Source: Chloroflexota bacterium (lineage in GTDB: Bacteria > Chloroflexota > Anaerolineae > Promineifilales > Promineifilaceae). Taken from it: DNA of 64,000 bases. Where the stretch lies: positions 157,005-221,004 of the forward strand of contig JACTMP010000063.1 in the NCBI GenBank assembly GCA_014584575.1. Direction: 5' to 3'. A model generated the notes under the pieces. The model worked only from the letters and a program-made list of their open reading frames with translations. It was not told the origin of the DNA and made no database searches. The position numbers were made by a program, and so were the translations under genes. This document shows positions 53,727-62,084 of this stretch, piece by piece (position 1 is the first letter of the stretch; the number at the start of each line of letters is the position of its first letter).

Positions 53727-54811
53727 AATACCGCATCTTCCGCCAGAACAGCACCATTTTTGACACGGCCGTTTACCGGCGGCGCTTCGGCTTCAAATTC
53801 TCCCAACGGCAGGCCGGCTTCGCGGCGGATCAGATATTCCAGTTCATCCAGAATGCCCGGATTCTCCACCAGGAACACCTTCGCATTTTCTCGGCCTTGC
53901 CCCAACAACGTATCGCCATAGCGAAAATAGGCGCCGCGTTTGTCAATCAGGCTATATTGCACCCCCAGGTCAACCACATCCCCCACGAAAGAAATTCCCT
54001 GGTTGTACATGATGTCAAATTCACATTCAGCAAAGGGAGCGGCTACTTTATTCTTCTTGATTTTGACCTTGGTGCGGTTGCCCACCACTTCTGCGCCGGC
54101 CTTAATAGCTTCCGTGCGGCGAATATCAATGCGGACGGAGGCGTAAAATTTGAGGGCGTTGCCGCCGCTGGTGGTCTCCGGGTTGCCAAACATGACGCCG
54201 ATTTTAGAGCGAAGCTGGTTGGTAAAAATGACGACGGTGTTGGTCTGTTTGATGGCCCCGGACAGTTTGCGCAGCGCCTGGGACATGAGCCGCGCCTGCA
54301 AACCAACGTGCGCGTCACCCATTTCCCCTTCAATTTCGGCGCGGGGTACCAGCGCCGCCACCGAGTCTACCACCACCACGTCCATGGTACCGGAGCGAAT
54401 GAGGGCTTCGGCAATTTCCAACGCCTGCTCGCCCGTGTCCGGCTGGGAGACGTAGAGGTCGTTCACGTCTACGCCGCAGCGTTCGGCGTAATTGGGGTCG
54501 AGAGCGTGTTCCATGTCCACAAAGGCGCAGACGCCGCCGCGCTTTTGGGCTTCGGCGATGATGTGCTGGCAGAGGGTGGTCTTGCCGGATGATTCCGGCC
54601 CATAAATTTCCACCACGCGGCCACGCGGTACGCCGCCCACACCTAAAGCAATGTCCAGCGCCAATGAACCGGTAGGAATAGATTCAACGTGCATATGCTG
54701 TGCTTCACCCAATCGCATAATAGTGCCTTCGCCAAACCGTTTGGTGAGGGTCTCTAATGTTTTTTCCAGGGCTGCGTCACGGCCGTCGCCAGACCCATTT
54801 GTTTTTGCCAT
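53723..54811 (-). CDS. recA: Recombinase A
   Basis: ATP-dependent strand-exchange protein and SOS co-protease. 362 residues: Walker A GPESSGKTT, Walker B MDVVVVDSVAALVP, L2-loop TNQLRSKIGVMFGNPETTSGG, then a basic KVKIKKNKVAAPF strand. All core residues are intact. The C-terminus (AEAPPVNGRVKNGAVLAEDAVF) lacks the long acidic tail of E. coli. AAGGAGAC lies upstream of ATG 54811. Confidence 0.97.
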   Translation of the reverse strand: MAKTNGSGDGRDAALEKTLETLTKRFGEGTIMRLGEAQHMHVESIPTGSLALDIALGVGGVPRGRVVEIYGPESSGKTTLCQHIIAEAQKRGGVCAFVDMEHALDPNYAERCGVDVNDLYVSQPDTGEQALEIAEALIRSGTMDVVVVDSVAALVPRAEIEGEMGDAHVGLQARLMSQALRKLSGAIKQTNTVVIFTNQLRSKIGVMFGNPETTSGGNALKFYASVRIDIRRTEAIKAGAEVVGNRTKVKIKKNKVAAPFAECEFDIMYNQGISFVGDVVDLGVQYSLIDKRGAYFRYGDTLLGQGRENAKVFLVENPGILDELEYLIRREAGLPLGEFEAEAPPVNGRVKNGAVLAEDAVF

Positions 54812-54857
54812 GAGATTGTCTCCTTATTGGCTTTTTACTTGCGGTAAGAATGGCGAA

Positions 54858-54886
54858 ATTCTAGCACGAATGTTCTAATTCGTCAA
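54858..54886 (-). promoter_or_regulatory. recA promoter with internal palindrome
   Basis: On the minus strand TTGACG (54886-54881) and TAGAAT (54863-54858) are 17 bases apart. CGAAT (54882-54878), a 6-base centre and ATTCG (54871-54867) form a palindrome between the boxes. Placement suits a LexA-type SOS operator, although the sequence does not match the CGAAC-N4-GTTCG box exactly. Confidence 0.5.
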
Positions 54887-54947
54887 TGGTGAAAAGTGGA
54901 TTTTGGAACATGCGTTCGGTTTATCGTGGCGAATCGGCAGCAGAGGG

Positions 54948-55012
54948 TGACGCATGATACATGAAGTCTTGCTGTTCACGCATCACGCCTCACTCGTTAC
55001 TCGTCACTCGTC
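54948..55012. repeat. CATCACG / CTCGTCACTCGTC repeat
   Basis: Degenerate member of the CGTGATG family between recA and the ABC-2 ATPase, with tandem ACTCGTC units overlapping the last codons of the ATPase gene. Confidence 0.55.
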
Positions 55013-55992
55013 AGCAACCCTTCCTGGTATATGCGGCGGACGGTGCTTTCAATGTCCGGCTCGCGCACGGAAAGGTCGCGGATGCGGTATTGACTGGATA
55101 ACCGCCCAATCAGTTCCGAGGCGCTGATGGTCTGGCGCTCAAATTCATAGGTGGCACGCAGGTCGTGGTATTGGGTGAGGGTAGCGCCGGGTACTGCCAT
55201 CTCCGGGTAAGGCTCGGCAAAATCCACCACCAGTTCTCGCTTGCCGCCAAAGCGGTCTTGCAGAGTTTGTAAACGGCCGTCATAAAGCAAACGGCCGTGA
55301 TCGATAATCATCACCCGTGAGCAAAGGCGTTCCACGTCGGCCATGTCGTGGGTGGTGAGCAGGATGGTGACCCCGCGGGCGCTGTTGATGTGCCGCACAA
55401 ATTCGCGGATGCGTTCTTTGGCGACCACGTCCAGGCCAATGGTCGGCTCGTCCAGAAAAAGCAGGTCGGGGTCGTGCAGCAGCGCGGCGCAAATGTCGGC
55501 CCGCATCCGCTGTCCCAATGACAGCGAGCGGACGGGCGTGTTCAGAAAAGGCTCCATTTCCAGCAGGCTGGTGAACTCGTGCAGGTTCTGACGGTAGCGG
55601 TCAGGGGGAATGCGGTAGATGTGCCGCAGCAATTCCAACGATTCGATAACGGGTAGGTCCCACCACAGGGTGGTGCGCTGGCCGAAAACAGCGCCAATAC
55701 GCTGCACGTAAAGTCGGCGCTGCTGGTGGGGGACACGGCCGTTGACCACCACTTCTCCGCCCGTTGGTGTTAGCAGCCCGGTCAGCATCTTGATGGTGGT
55801 AGATTTACCCGCCCCGTTTGGCCCCAGGTAGCCCACCAGTTCACCCCTGGCGACGGTAAAGTCAATGTTGTCTACCGCTTTCACCAGGGTGAATTCGCGG
55901 GTGGTCAGGTTACGCAATGTGCCCAACATCCCCCGATAATGTTTGCTAACCTTAAACTCTTTACGTAGATTTTTGACGGTGATGATGCTCAT
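54997..55992 (-). CDS. ABC-2 exporter ATPase
   Basis: 331 residues from MSIITVKNL. Walker A GPNGAGKST, signature LSLGQRMR, Walker B LLFLDEPTIGLD, switch His in LTTHDM. The 60-residue N-terminal extension around Walker A with RGMLGTLRNL and the C-terminal DIESTVRRIYQEG are typical of the DUF990-associated exporter group. GGGGATTACT precedes the ATG. Works with the two permeases upstream. Confidence 0.9.
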   Translation of the reverse strand: MSIITVKNLRKEFKVSKHYRGMLGTLRNLTTREFTLVKAVDNIDFTVARGELVGYLGPNGAGKSTTIKMLTGLLTPTGGEVVVNGRVPHQQRRLYVQRIGAVFGQRTTLWWDLPVIESLELLRHIYRIPPDRYRQNLHEFTSLLEMEPFLNTPVRSLSLGQRMRADICAALLHDPDLLFLDEPTIGLDVVAKERIREFVRHINSARGVTILLTTHDMADVERLCSRVMIIDHGRLLYDGRLQTLQDRFGGKRELVVDFAEPYPEMAVPGATLTQYHDLRATYEFERQTISASELIGRLSSQYRIRDLSVREPDIESTVRRIYQEGLLTSDE

Positions 55993-56002
55993 AGTAATCC
56001 CC

Positions 56003-56812
56003 TTAAGTACCGGTACTTTGATAGCGGCGAATGCCAAAATGCCAGAAGCGCAGCGCCAGCAGCAGCAAACCTATACCCACCACCGGCGAGAGGAAGGGAG
56101 CAAACGGCGGCGCTTCGGCCAATTCGGGCCTGTCTAAAAAATAAAGTGACGGGTAGTAGCTCAGAAAGATGACGGGCACGACAAAGGTAAAAAAGCGGCG
56201 AATCCAGTCGGGATAAATGGTCATGGGGTAGTCAATGGTAAAACTGCTGCCGTAGGTGAGGATGTTCATTACTTCAATGGAGTCTACCGTCCAGAAGGTG
56301 ATGGTCGCGCCGATGATAAACAGCCCGCCAAAAAACAAAAAGAGGCTGAAGATGACGAGGGGCAGGTAGGCCACCTTCAGCGGCGTCCAGATGATCGGGT
56401 TGGCTTGCAGGGCAAAGGCGAAGATGGCCAGCCCCAGGGCGATTTTGCCCAGGCGGCGCAGTGTAAATTCCGACCCCATGACCTGTGCCGTGATGTTGAC
56501 GGGGCGCAGCAAAAGCTGGTCGAATGTGCCCCGGCGGACGTGCTGCCCAAAGACGGGTGGGTCAAACCCGGCAAAGATCATGTCCATGAAGCCAAAGGCG
56601 GTTTCACTCATGCCATATAAAAAGGCGACTTCGGCCAGGGTCCAACCCTGGATGCCGCCAAAGCGGTTGAGTACCAGGGCCACAGAACCAAATTCAACGG
56701 CGACGATAACGGCCGTACTCAACGTCTCCAGCACAAAGGCGGTGCGGTACTGCATCTGGCTGCGTATTTGCACGCTCATTAAGCGCCGGTAGAGGGTGAG
56801 GGTATGCCACAT
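56003..56812 (-). CDS. ABC-2 exporter permease (second)
   Basis: 269 residues with six hydrophobic segments; belongs to the ABC-2 permease subgroup that pairs with a second permease and an ATPase. Marker phrases: GFDPPVFGQHVRRGTFDQLLLRPV and ILTYGSSFTIDYPMTIYPDWIRRFFTF. Substrate unknown. Ten bases separate it from the ATPase start. Confidence 0.85.
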   Translation of the reverse strand: MWHTLTLYRRLMSVQIRSQMQYRTAFVLETLSTAVIVAVEFGSVALVLNRFGGIQGWTLAEVAFLYGMSETAFGFMDMIFAGFDPPVFGQHVRRGTFDQLLLRPVNITAQVMGSEFTLRRLGKIALGLAIFAFALQANPIIWTPLKVAYLPLVIFSLFLFFGGLFIIGATITFWTVDSIEVMNILTYGSSFTIDYPMTIYPDWIRRFFTFVVPVIFLSYYPSLYFLDRPELAEAPPFAPFLSPVVGIGLLLLALRFWHFGIRRYQSTGT

Positions 56813-56814
56813 GG

Positions 56815-56845
56815 TCGGTAATCGGTAATCAGTAATTGGTAATCA
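56815..56845. repeat. Half copy of the GTAATCGG repeat
   Basis: GGTAATCGGTAATCAGTAATTGGTAATCAG units without the opposing arm, between the two permease genes. Confidence 0.65.
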
Positions 56846-56846
56846 G

Positions 56847-57638
56847 TTAGCCGCCGAGGATGACCAGGCGTTTAACGGCCGTGCGCAATGTCACGTGCGC
56901 CAGGCTAAACAGCAGCAACACCCACAGCAGTTGGATGCACAGCGTTTGCCACAAAGCGGGGCCGGTAAGCTGGCCTGTGTAAATTTCTACAATCACATTC
57001 AAGGCGTAAGGGAACGGCGTCAGGTAAGCGATTTGCTGCACCCAGGCGGGGAAAAAGGCCAGCGGCATCAGGAAACCGGAAAAGAACCAGCTGATCGTAA
57101 AACCAAAACGGCCGATTCCCCGCGCATTGGGCGACCAAAAGGCGCTGAGATTGAGCAAAAAGCGAAAGCCGAAGCTGATGAGCAAGGCCAGAATGAGGGA
57201 AACGGCTACGGCCGTGGCCTGGGCCACACTCGTCGGATGTACCATGTCGAAAAAGAGGCTGTACAGCGCCATGATGACAACGCCGCGCAGCAGCAGCGCC
57301 ACCATCGCCCGACCCACGTCCCGCGCCAGCCAAAAGCTCACAAAACCCATCGGTTTGAGCAGGTCGGTGGCAATTTCGCCGCTGTGGACGGCGTTCATCA
57401 GGTCATACCAGCCAAAGAGACTGAGGTAAGCGATGATAGCCTGGGTGAGGGCCATATAGGTGAAGAGTTCGGCACGACCGTAGCCCTCAATACTTTCCTG
57501 CTCACCTAAAATTGCCAGCAGCACCGAAACACGCAAGATGCCAAAAAAGAAGTTTGTGACCAGCCCGGCCACGGCCGCGGCCCGGTAGGTGAGGTGGCGC
57601 TGGAAAGAGCGGACGGTGAATTCCCAAAAAAGTCGCAT
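56847..57638 (-). CDS. ABC-2 exporter permease (first)
   Basis: 263 residues from MRLFWEFTVRSFQRHLTYRA, six hydrophobic segments. Partner of the preceding permease; contains the group motif SGEIATDLLKPMGFVSFWLARDVGR and FSGFLMPLAFFPAWVQ. First gene of the three-gene exporter operon. A GTG/ATG further upstream is possible but unsupported. Confidence 0.85.
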   Translation of the reverse strand: MRLFWEFTVRSFQRHLTYRAAAVAGLVTNFFFGILRVSVLLAILGEQESIEGYGRAELFTYMALTQAIIAYLSLFGWYDLMNAVHSGEIATDLLKPMGFVSFWLARDVGRAMVALLLRGVVIMALYSLFFDMVHPTSVAQATAVAVSLILALLISFGFRFLLNLSAFWSPNARGIGRFGFTISWFFSGFLMPLAFFPAWVQQIAYLTPFPYALNVIVEIYTGQLTGPALWQTLCIQLLWVLLLFSLAHVTLRTAVKRLVILGG

Positions 57639-58026
57639 GGTTTGATACAGGTATTGAGAAGGGCAGGGCGCGATTCTGCCCGTAGGGAAGTGAAAAGTCA
57701 AGGAATAACGAGTAAAGCCAACCTGAATTTTACCTGAGGAATGTTGCGGGGGGGAACGGCCGTTGCTAAAGTTATCATCATAAACCCGGCATCGGTGATG
57801 GAGCCAGCCTTTTCAAGGTCCCATTCACTATTGACAAAGCAGTCTCTAATCTTGATTTCTGCGCTGAGTAGACTAAAGTACGGTTGACTAAAGTACGGCT
57901 GAAGTTTTGCCGAAAATCGGTTAAAGTTTCCGCTGTGTTTGGCCGGGGCGTCCGGGTGTGGATTGTTTGTGATTTATTGGAAAAACAAAATTTTGAGGAG
58001 AAGTTTATCTCTACCGGAGCATACCT
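57639..58026. other. 388-base divergent intergenic region
   Basis: Holds two tandem 15-base direct repeats (57871-57885, 57886-57900) and an ACGGCCGT site near 57756. GAGGAGAAG lies 30 bases before the next gene. No RNA gene or reading frame of note. Confidence 0.55.
57871..57900. repeat. Tandem 15-base repeat GACTAAAGTACGGTT
   Basis: Two adjacent copies differing at one base (GACTAAAGTACGGTT, GACTAAAGTACGGCT). Position 127 bases upstream of the next gene suggests a regulatory site, which is not proven. Confidence 0.5.
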
Positions 58027-58575
58027 ATGTCAACACGTCTGAAACTAGCCAGCATTGCCACCCGTCTTTTTTCCCCCCCGTTTAACACCCATTTACCCAT
58101 TATCACCCCCCAACAAGAATTCATTGGCAACCATAGCGACCAGCCTTATTATCCAGCTGCCCCTGGCCCGGTGGTGATTGATATGCCAGCACGGGTCAGA
58201 CCGGTGGACACGGCTACCCTTTCCAACTATTTGCGCATTGGCCGTACCTATCATCCGTTGTGCCGCCACGCTTTCATTGAGCAGCGCATGACCGGCTATT
58301 ATCATTATGAGCAGCGGGTAGAATACAGCACGTGCGCGGTGGCGGCGGCTTATGCCGGCGCGTTTGGCCCCCAATCCATTGAACGCCCCGACTTTTCGTA
58401 CAGCATGGCCCTGTGGCGGCTCAGCCAGAAGGTGGGATATGATCTGAATACACTCATCGTAAATGGCCCCACTGGCCGTCGCCAGTCCGTTGCCGAAGAA
58501 ATGATGCAATTGGTAGACATAAACCACTGGAGTCGTGAAGGTCTGGTAGAATGGCTGGAAAGTCTTGGTTTATGA
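58027..58575 (+). CDS. Protein of unknown function
   Basis: 182 residues; I recognise no family. The N-terminal third is Pro/Thr-rich (LFSPPFNTHLPIITPQQEF) and probably flexible. The C-terminal two thirds have STCAVAAAYAGAFG and a helical end (EEMMQLVDINHWSREGLVEWLESL). No signal peptide or membrane helix. Ends 51 bases before the GT4 glycosyltransferase on the same strand, so the two may be co-transcribed. Confidence 0.6.
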   Translation: MSTRLKLASIATRLFSPPFNTHLPIITPQQEFIGNHSDQPYYPAAPGPVVIDMPARVRPVDTATLSNYLRIGRTYHPLCRHAFIEQRMTGYYHYEQRVEYSTCAVAAAYAGAFGPQSIERPDFSYSMALWRLSQKVGYDLNTLIVNGPTGRRQSVAEEMMQLVDINHWSREGLVEWLESLGL

Positions 58576-58626
58576 GGTGTAAGATTGGGAAACTGTGGGA
58601 GTTCCCAATTTCCAGAGTGCAGGCAG

Positions 58627-59880
58627 ATGAATCGTTTACACATTGCCATGTTTACCAATACCTACCTGCCGTTTACCAACGGCATTACCCGTTCCATCAA
58701 CAGTTTTCGGCAGGCGTTGGAAGGGGAGTTGGGGCACAATGTGTTCATCTTTGCCCAGGGGGCGGATGATTACGAGGAGCCTGAGCCGTTTATCTTTCGC
58801 TACCCATCGCTGGAAATTCCTTTTCAGAAGTACCCACTCACCATCCCCGTCTCCCGTTTTGTAGACCGGCTGCTGCCCCGGCTGAAGCTGAATGTGATTC
58901 ACGCCCACCACCCCGCCCCATTAGGCACAGAAGCGGCTCGCCATGCTAAAAACCTGGACTTGCCACTGGTGTTTACGCACCATACGTATTACCAGGAGTA
59001 CAGTCACTACATCGGGCTGCCGGAAGAAACATCGCGGCGGGTGATTGAACGGTGGATTGCCGATTATATGGCCCAGTGCCAGCACATTATCGCCCCCAGC
59101 CCGAGCATCAAACAGATGATTGAGACGACCTATGGCATCCATGACCGGCTGACGGTGATTCCAACGGGGATTGACACACGGCCGTATACCGCCGCCGACG
59201 GCCGTGCCTTCCGCCAACAACTTGACTGGGGCGACGATACCATCCTCATCTCCGTCGGCCGTATGGCCGAAGAGAAAAACTGGCCCACATTGTTAGAGGC
59301 TGCACAGATCATGTTTTCGCAGCGCCCAGGCGTGCGCCTGGTTCTGCTGGGTGATGGCCCGGCGCGGCATGACCTGGAAAAACAGGCCAAAGAATTGGGT
59401 ATTGCGGATCGGGTCACGTTTACCGGCAACGTTCCCTTTGACGATGTACCCAAATACCTGAAAGCGGCCGATCTCTTCTGTTTTGCCTCTGTGACGGAAA
59501 CGCAGGGATTGGTAACGCTGGAAGCGATGGCCGCCGGGCTGCCGGTGGTGGCGGTGGACGCCACCGGCACATCTGACGCCGTTGACCATGAAGTGGAAGG
59601 GCTGTTGACACCCAATGACAGCGCGGCGCTGGCGGCAGCCATCGAGCGCGTGTTAGATGATCAGGAGTTGTATGCGCGATTGCAGGCAGCAACGGCCGTC
59701 AAAGCCGCCCAATTCGACATCATCACCCTTGCGCAACAACTGGTGGACGTCTACCAACAAGCTGTCGCCGACAAACGAGACGGCCGTGCCATTCAGATGG
59801 ACGAGAAAAAGTCCATCTTCAACGTGGACTGGAAAAAACCGTTGGCTATTCTTGAAGAAAAAATCGCGGAACTATTGTAG
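58627..59880 (+). CDS. GT4 glycosyltransferase (diacylglycerol glucosyltransferase-like)
   Basis: 417 residues, GT-B fold. N-terminal MFTNTYLPFTNGITRSI is the typical opening of the 1,2-diacylglycerol 3-glucosyltransferase group; HAHHPAPLGTEA, PTGIDTRPY, VGRMAEEKNW and the donor-binding E-x7-E (ETQGLVTLE) follow. Likely makes a membrane glycolipid. Start MNRLHIAMF is preferred to an upstream ATG that adds 14 unsupported residues. Confidence 0.85.
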   Translation: MNRLHIAMFTNTYLPFTNGITRSINSFRQALEGELGHNVFIFAQGADDYEEPEPFIFRYPSLEIPFQKYPLTIPVSRFVDRLLPRLKLNVIHAHHPAPLGTEAARHAKNLDLPLVFTHHTYYQEYSHYIGLPEETSRRVIERWIADYMAQCQHIIAPSPSIKQMIETTYGIHDRLTVIPTGIDTRPYTAADGRAFRQQLDWGDDTILISVGRMAEEKNWPTLLEAAQIMFSQRPGVRLVLLGDGPARHDLEKQAKELGIADRVTFTGNVPFDDVPKYLKAADLFCFASVTETQGLVTLEAMAAGLPVVAVDATGTSDAVDHEVEGLLTPNDSAALAAAIERVLDDQELYARLQAATAVKAAQFDIITLAQQLVDVYQQAVADKRDGRAIQMDEKKSIFNVDWKKPLAILEEKIAELL

Positions 59881-59905
59881 GGCGATTTTCCAAATCGCCT
59901 TACGA
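59878..59905. repeat. Short GGCGATTT/AAATCGCC hairpin
   Basis: TAGGGCGATTTTCCAAATCGCCTTA between the convergent GT4 and btuD genes. Short member of the TAGTAGGCGATT family. Confidence 0.7.
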
Positions 59906-60913
59906 GTGCAGTTCAGCCAGGAGGGATTGAATAGAATCCACCTGGGTGGTCTGGCTGTTTTGGGTAAGCTGCCAGTGGGTATGACCTTCTCCATTCATCA
60001 CTCGCACCTGCACCCCTGACCCATTTGGCCCCTGGTGGACTTGAAACCCTTCCCGCTCTAGCGCCCGTCTGGCCCATATCGCCCCCAACCCTTCGCCCAC
60101 CAGGTCAATATGCCCCGTTTCCGGTCGCCGGATTTTGAATGAGCCGGTGTGCGGGTCAAAGCTAATACCGGCGCTGTAAAAGGCGCGTTCAAACGCCCCG
60201 CTCAGCACCAAGTCCTCTGGCGTGCCCACCTGCAATGGCCCATTCTCCGGCATCAGCCAGATGGTATCGGCCATGCGCAGCGCCAGGTCCAGGTCATGGG
60301 TAGATAGCAAAATCGCCCGCTGCTGCTCATGCGCCAACCGGCGCAAGATGCCCATGATCTCTACCCGGCGCGGCAAGTCCAGAAAGGCGGTTGGTTCGTC
60401 CAACAGCATGATCTGGGGTTCCTGCGCCAGGGCGCGGGCGATCATCACCTTTTGCCGCTCGCCATCGCTGAGTTCATGCACAAACCGAGGGGCCAAATGG
60501 GCAGCAGACACGGCCGTCAGCGCCCCCTGCACCACGGCTTCATCACCGGCCGTCAGTTTCCCCGTCCAACTGGTATAGGGATGCCGCCCCAAGGCCACCA
60601 GCGCATACGCCGTCAACAGGCCCACCTGCACCCGCTCCGTCAACACCACGCTGATTTGCCGGGCGATGGTTTTGGCGTCCAGCCGGTGAATGTCTTGTTG
60701 GCCGAGAGTGACTGTGCCGCGCAACGGCCGTTGCATCCCTGCCACCGTTCGCAGCAACGTAGACTTCCCGGCCCCATTCGGCCCCAGCAAGCACACCAAT
60801 TCCCCCTTTTGCAAGGAGGCGTTTACACCTTCAGCCACCACGCTGGTTGCGCCATTCTTCTTATACCCAATCGCCAGATTATCCGTTTGCAGAATTGATT
60901 TCATCATTTCCAT
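59900..60913 (-). CDS. btuD: Cobalamin ABC importer ATPase
   Basis: 337-residue FecE/BtuD-type ATPase: Walker A GPNGAGKST, signature LSDGERQK, Walker B IMLLDEPTAFLD, switch His LSTHDLD. The typical core ends near residue 250; about 85 further residues form a C-terminal extension. Cobalamin, and not a siderophore, is inferred from the riboswitch upstream of the operon. Last gene of btuF-btuC-btuD. Confidence 0.83.
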   Translation of the reverse strand: MEMMKSILQTDNLAIGYKKNGATSVVAEGVNASLQKGELVCLLGPNGAGKSTLLRTVAGMQRPLRGTVTLGQQDIHRLDAKTIARQISVVLTERVQVGLLTAYALVALGRHPYTSWTGKLTAGDEAVVQGALTAVSAAHLAPRFVHELSDGERQKVMIARALAQEPQIMLLDEPTAFLDLPRRVEIMGILRRLAHEQQRAILLSTHDLDLALRMADTIWLMPENGPLQVGTPEDLVLSGAFERAFYSAGISFDPHTGSFKIRRPETGHIDLVGEGLGAIWARRALEREGFQVHQGPNGSGVQVRVMNGEGHTHWQLTQNSQTTQVDSIQSLLAELHS

Positions 60914-60941
60914 CTCAGAGCGGAGGATAACAGTTTTGCTG

Positions 60942-62012
60942 TCATCCGCTGCCCGCCATTGCCACCCCCCGCCGCAAAACGACCCACATCACCACCGGTA
61001 CGCCGATGAGCGCCATGACCGCGTTGAGTGGCAGCGTGAGTTGGCTGCCTGGTAGTTGCGCAATCAGGTCGGCAATCAGCGCAATCATTCCCCCTAGCAA
61101 AATGCAGGTAGGAATGAGAATGCGGTGGTCGGAGGTGTGAAAGAGGGCGCGGCACAGGTGGGGCACGGCCACATCCAGGAAGATGATGGGGCCACAAAAG
61201 ACGGTGACGGTAGCGGAGAGCACGGCCGTGCCCACCACCACCCACCAGCGCGCCCGGCGTGTATCTAATCCCACTGTCTGGGCATAATTTTCGCCCAACA
61301 GCAGCGCGTTCAGCGATTTTGCCAATGCCCCGGCCAACAGCAGCCCGGCTAAAATGATGGGCAGCATCACCCGCAATTGGCTCCAGGTCACGCCGCCAAA
61401 ACTGCCATACGTCCAGGAAATGTATGCCTGGATGCGTTCAGGAATGGCGAAGTAGAGCAAGACGCTGACCAATGCGCTGACGCCATAGCTAAACAGCAGC
61501 CCCACAATGAGTAGCGTCATCGTCTCCACGCGGCGGGCGAAGGCCAGCACCAGCCCCAGCGCCAACCCAGCCCCCAGGCTGGCAGCCACCACAATGCCAA
61601 AGTCGCCGGGCACACCCAGCCCGGCCAGTAAATTGGCCCCCACCACACCGGTTGCCAGCACCACCAGGGCTACGCCCAGGCTGGCCCCGGCATTCACGCC
61701 CAACACTGATGGCCCGGCCAACGGATTGCGGAACAACGTTTGCATTTGTAACCCGCTGACAGAGAGCGCGGCGCCGGCGAGCACGGCCGTGATCGCCTTC
61801 GGCAAACGAAACTGCCACACAATCGTCGTCCAGGTGGCCCGCACCGGTTCGCCGCCTGCCAGAATGGTCAGGATGTCCGGCAGCGGAATCTGCACCGACC
61901 CCAACGTCAGGCTGAGCAAAAAGCAGCCCACCAGCCCGGCCAGTAACAACAGCACGGCCGCCGGGCGAATGCCCAGGCGCGGCCAGGTGGGGAGGGTGGT
62001 GGTTTCAGTCAT
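60942..62012 (-). CDS. btuC: Cobalamin ABC importer permease
   Basis: 356-residue FecCD/BtuC-type permease with about ten hydrophobic helices and the family phrases RLPKAITAVLAGAALSVSGLQMQTLFRNPLAGPSVLG and FCGPIIFLDVAVPHLCR. Two copies assemble with two BtuD. The ATPase starts 29 bases downstream. Specificity inferred from the upstream riboswitch. Confidence 0.85.
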   Translation of the reverse strand: MTETTTLPTWPRLGIRPAAVLLLLAGLVGCFLLSLTLGSVQIPLPDILTILAGGEPVRATWTTIVWQFRLPKAITAVLAGAALSVSGLQMQTLFRNPLAGPSVLGVNAGASLGVALVVLATGVVGANLLAGLGVPGDFGIVVAASLGAGLALGLVLAFARRVETMTLLIVGLLFSYGVSALVSVLLYFAIPERIQAYISWTYGSFGGVTWSQLRVMLPIILAGLLLAGALAKSLNALLLGENYAQTVGLDTRRARWWVVVGTAVLSATVTVFCGPIIFLDVAVPHLCRALFHTSDHRILIPTCILLGGMIALIADLIAQLPGSQLTLPLNAVMALIGVPVVMWVVLRRGVAMAGSG

Positions 62013-62013
62013 G

Positions 62014-62083
62014 TCGGTAATCGGTAATCGGTAGTTGGTAATCGGTGATCTGACTGATTACCGATTACCGTTCACCGATTACC
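62014..62083. repeat. GTAATCGG/CCGATTAC hairpin between btuF and btuC
   Basis: Four GGTAATCGG-type units face four CCGATTACC-type units. Almost fills the gap between the two genes. Confidence 0.85.
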
Positions 62084-62084
62084 T

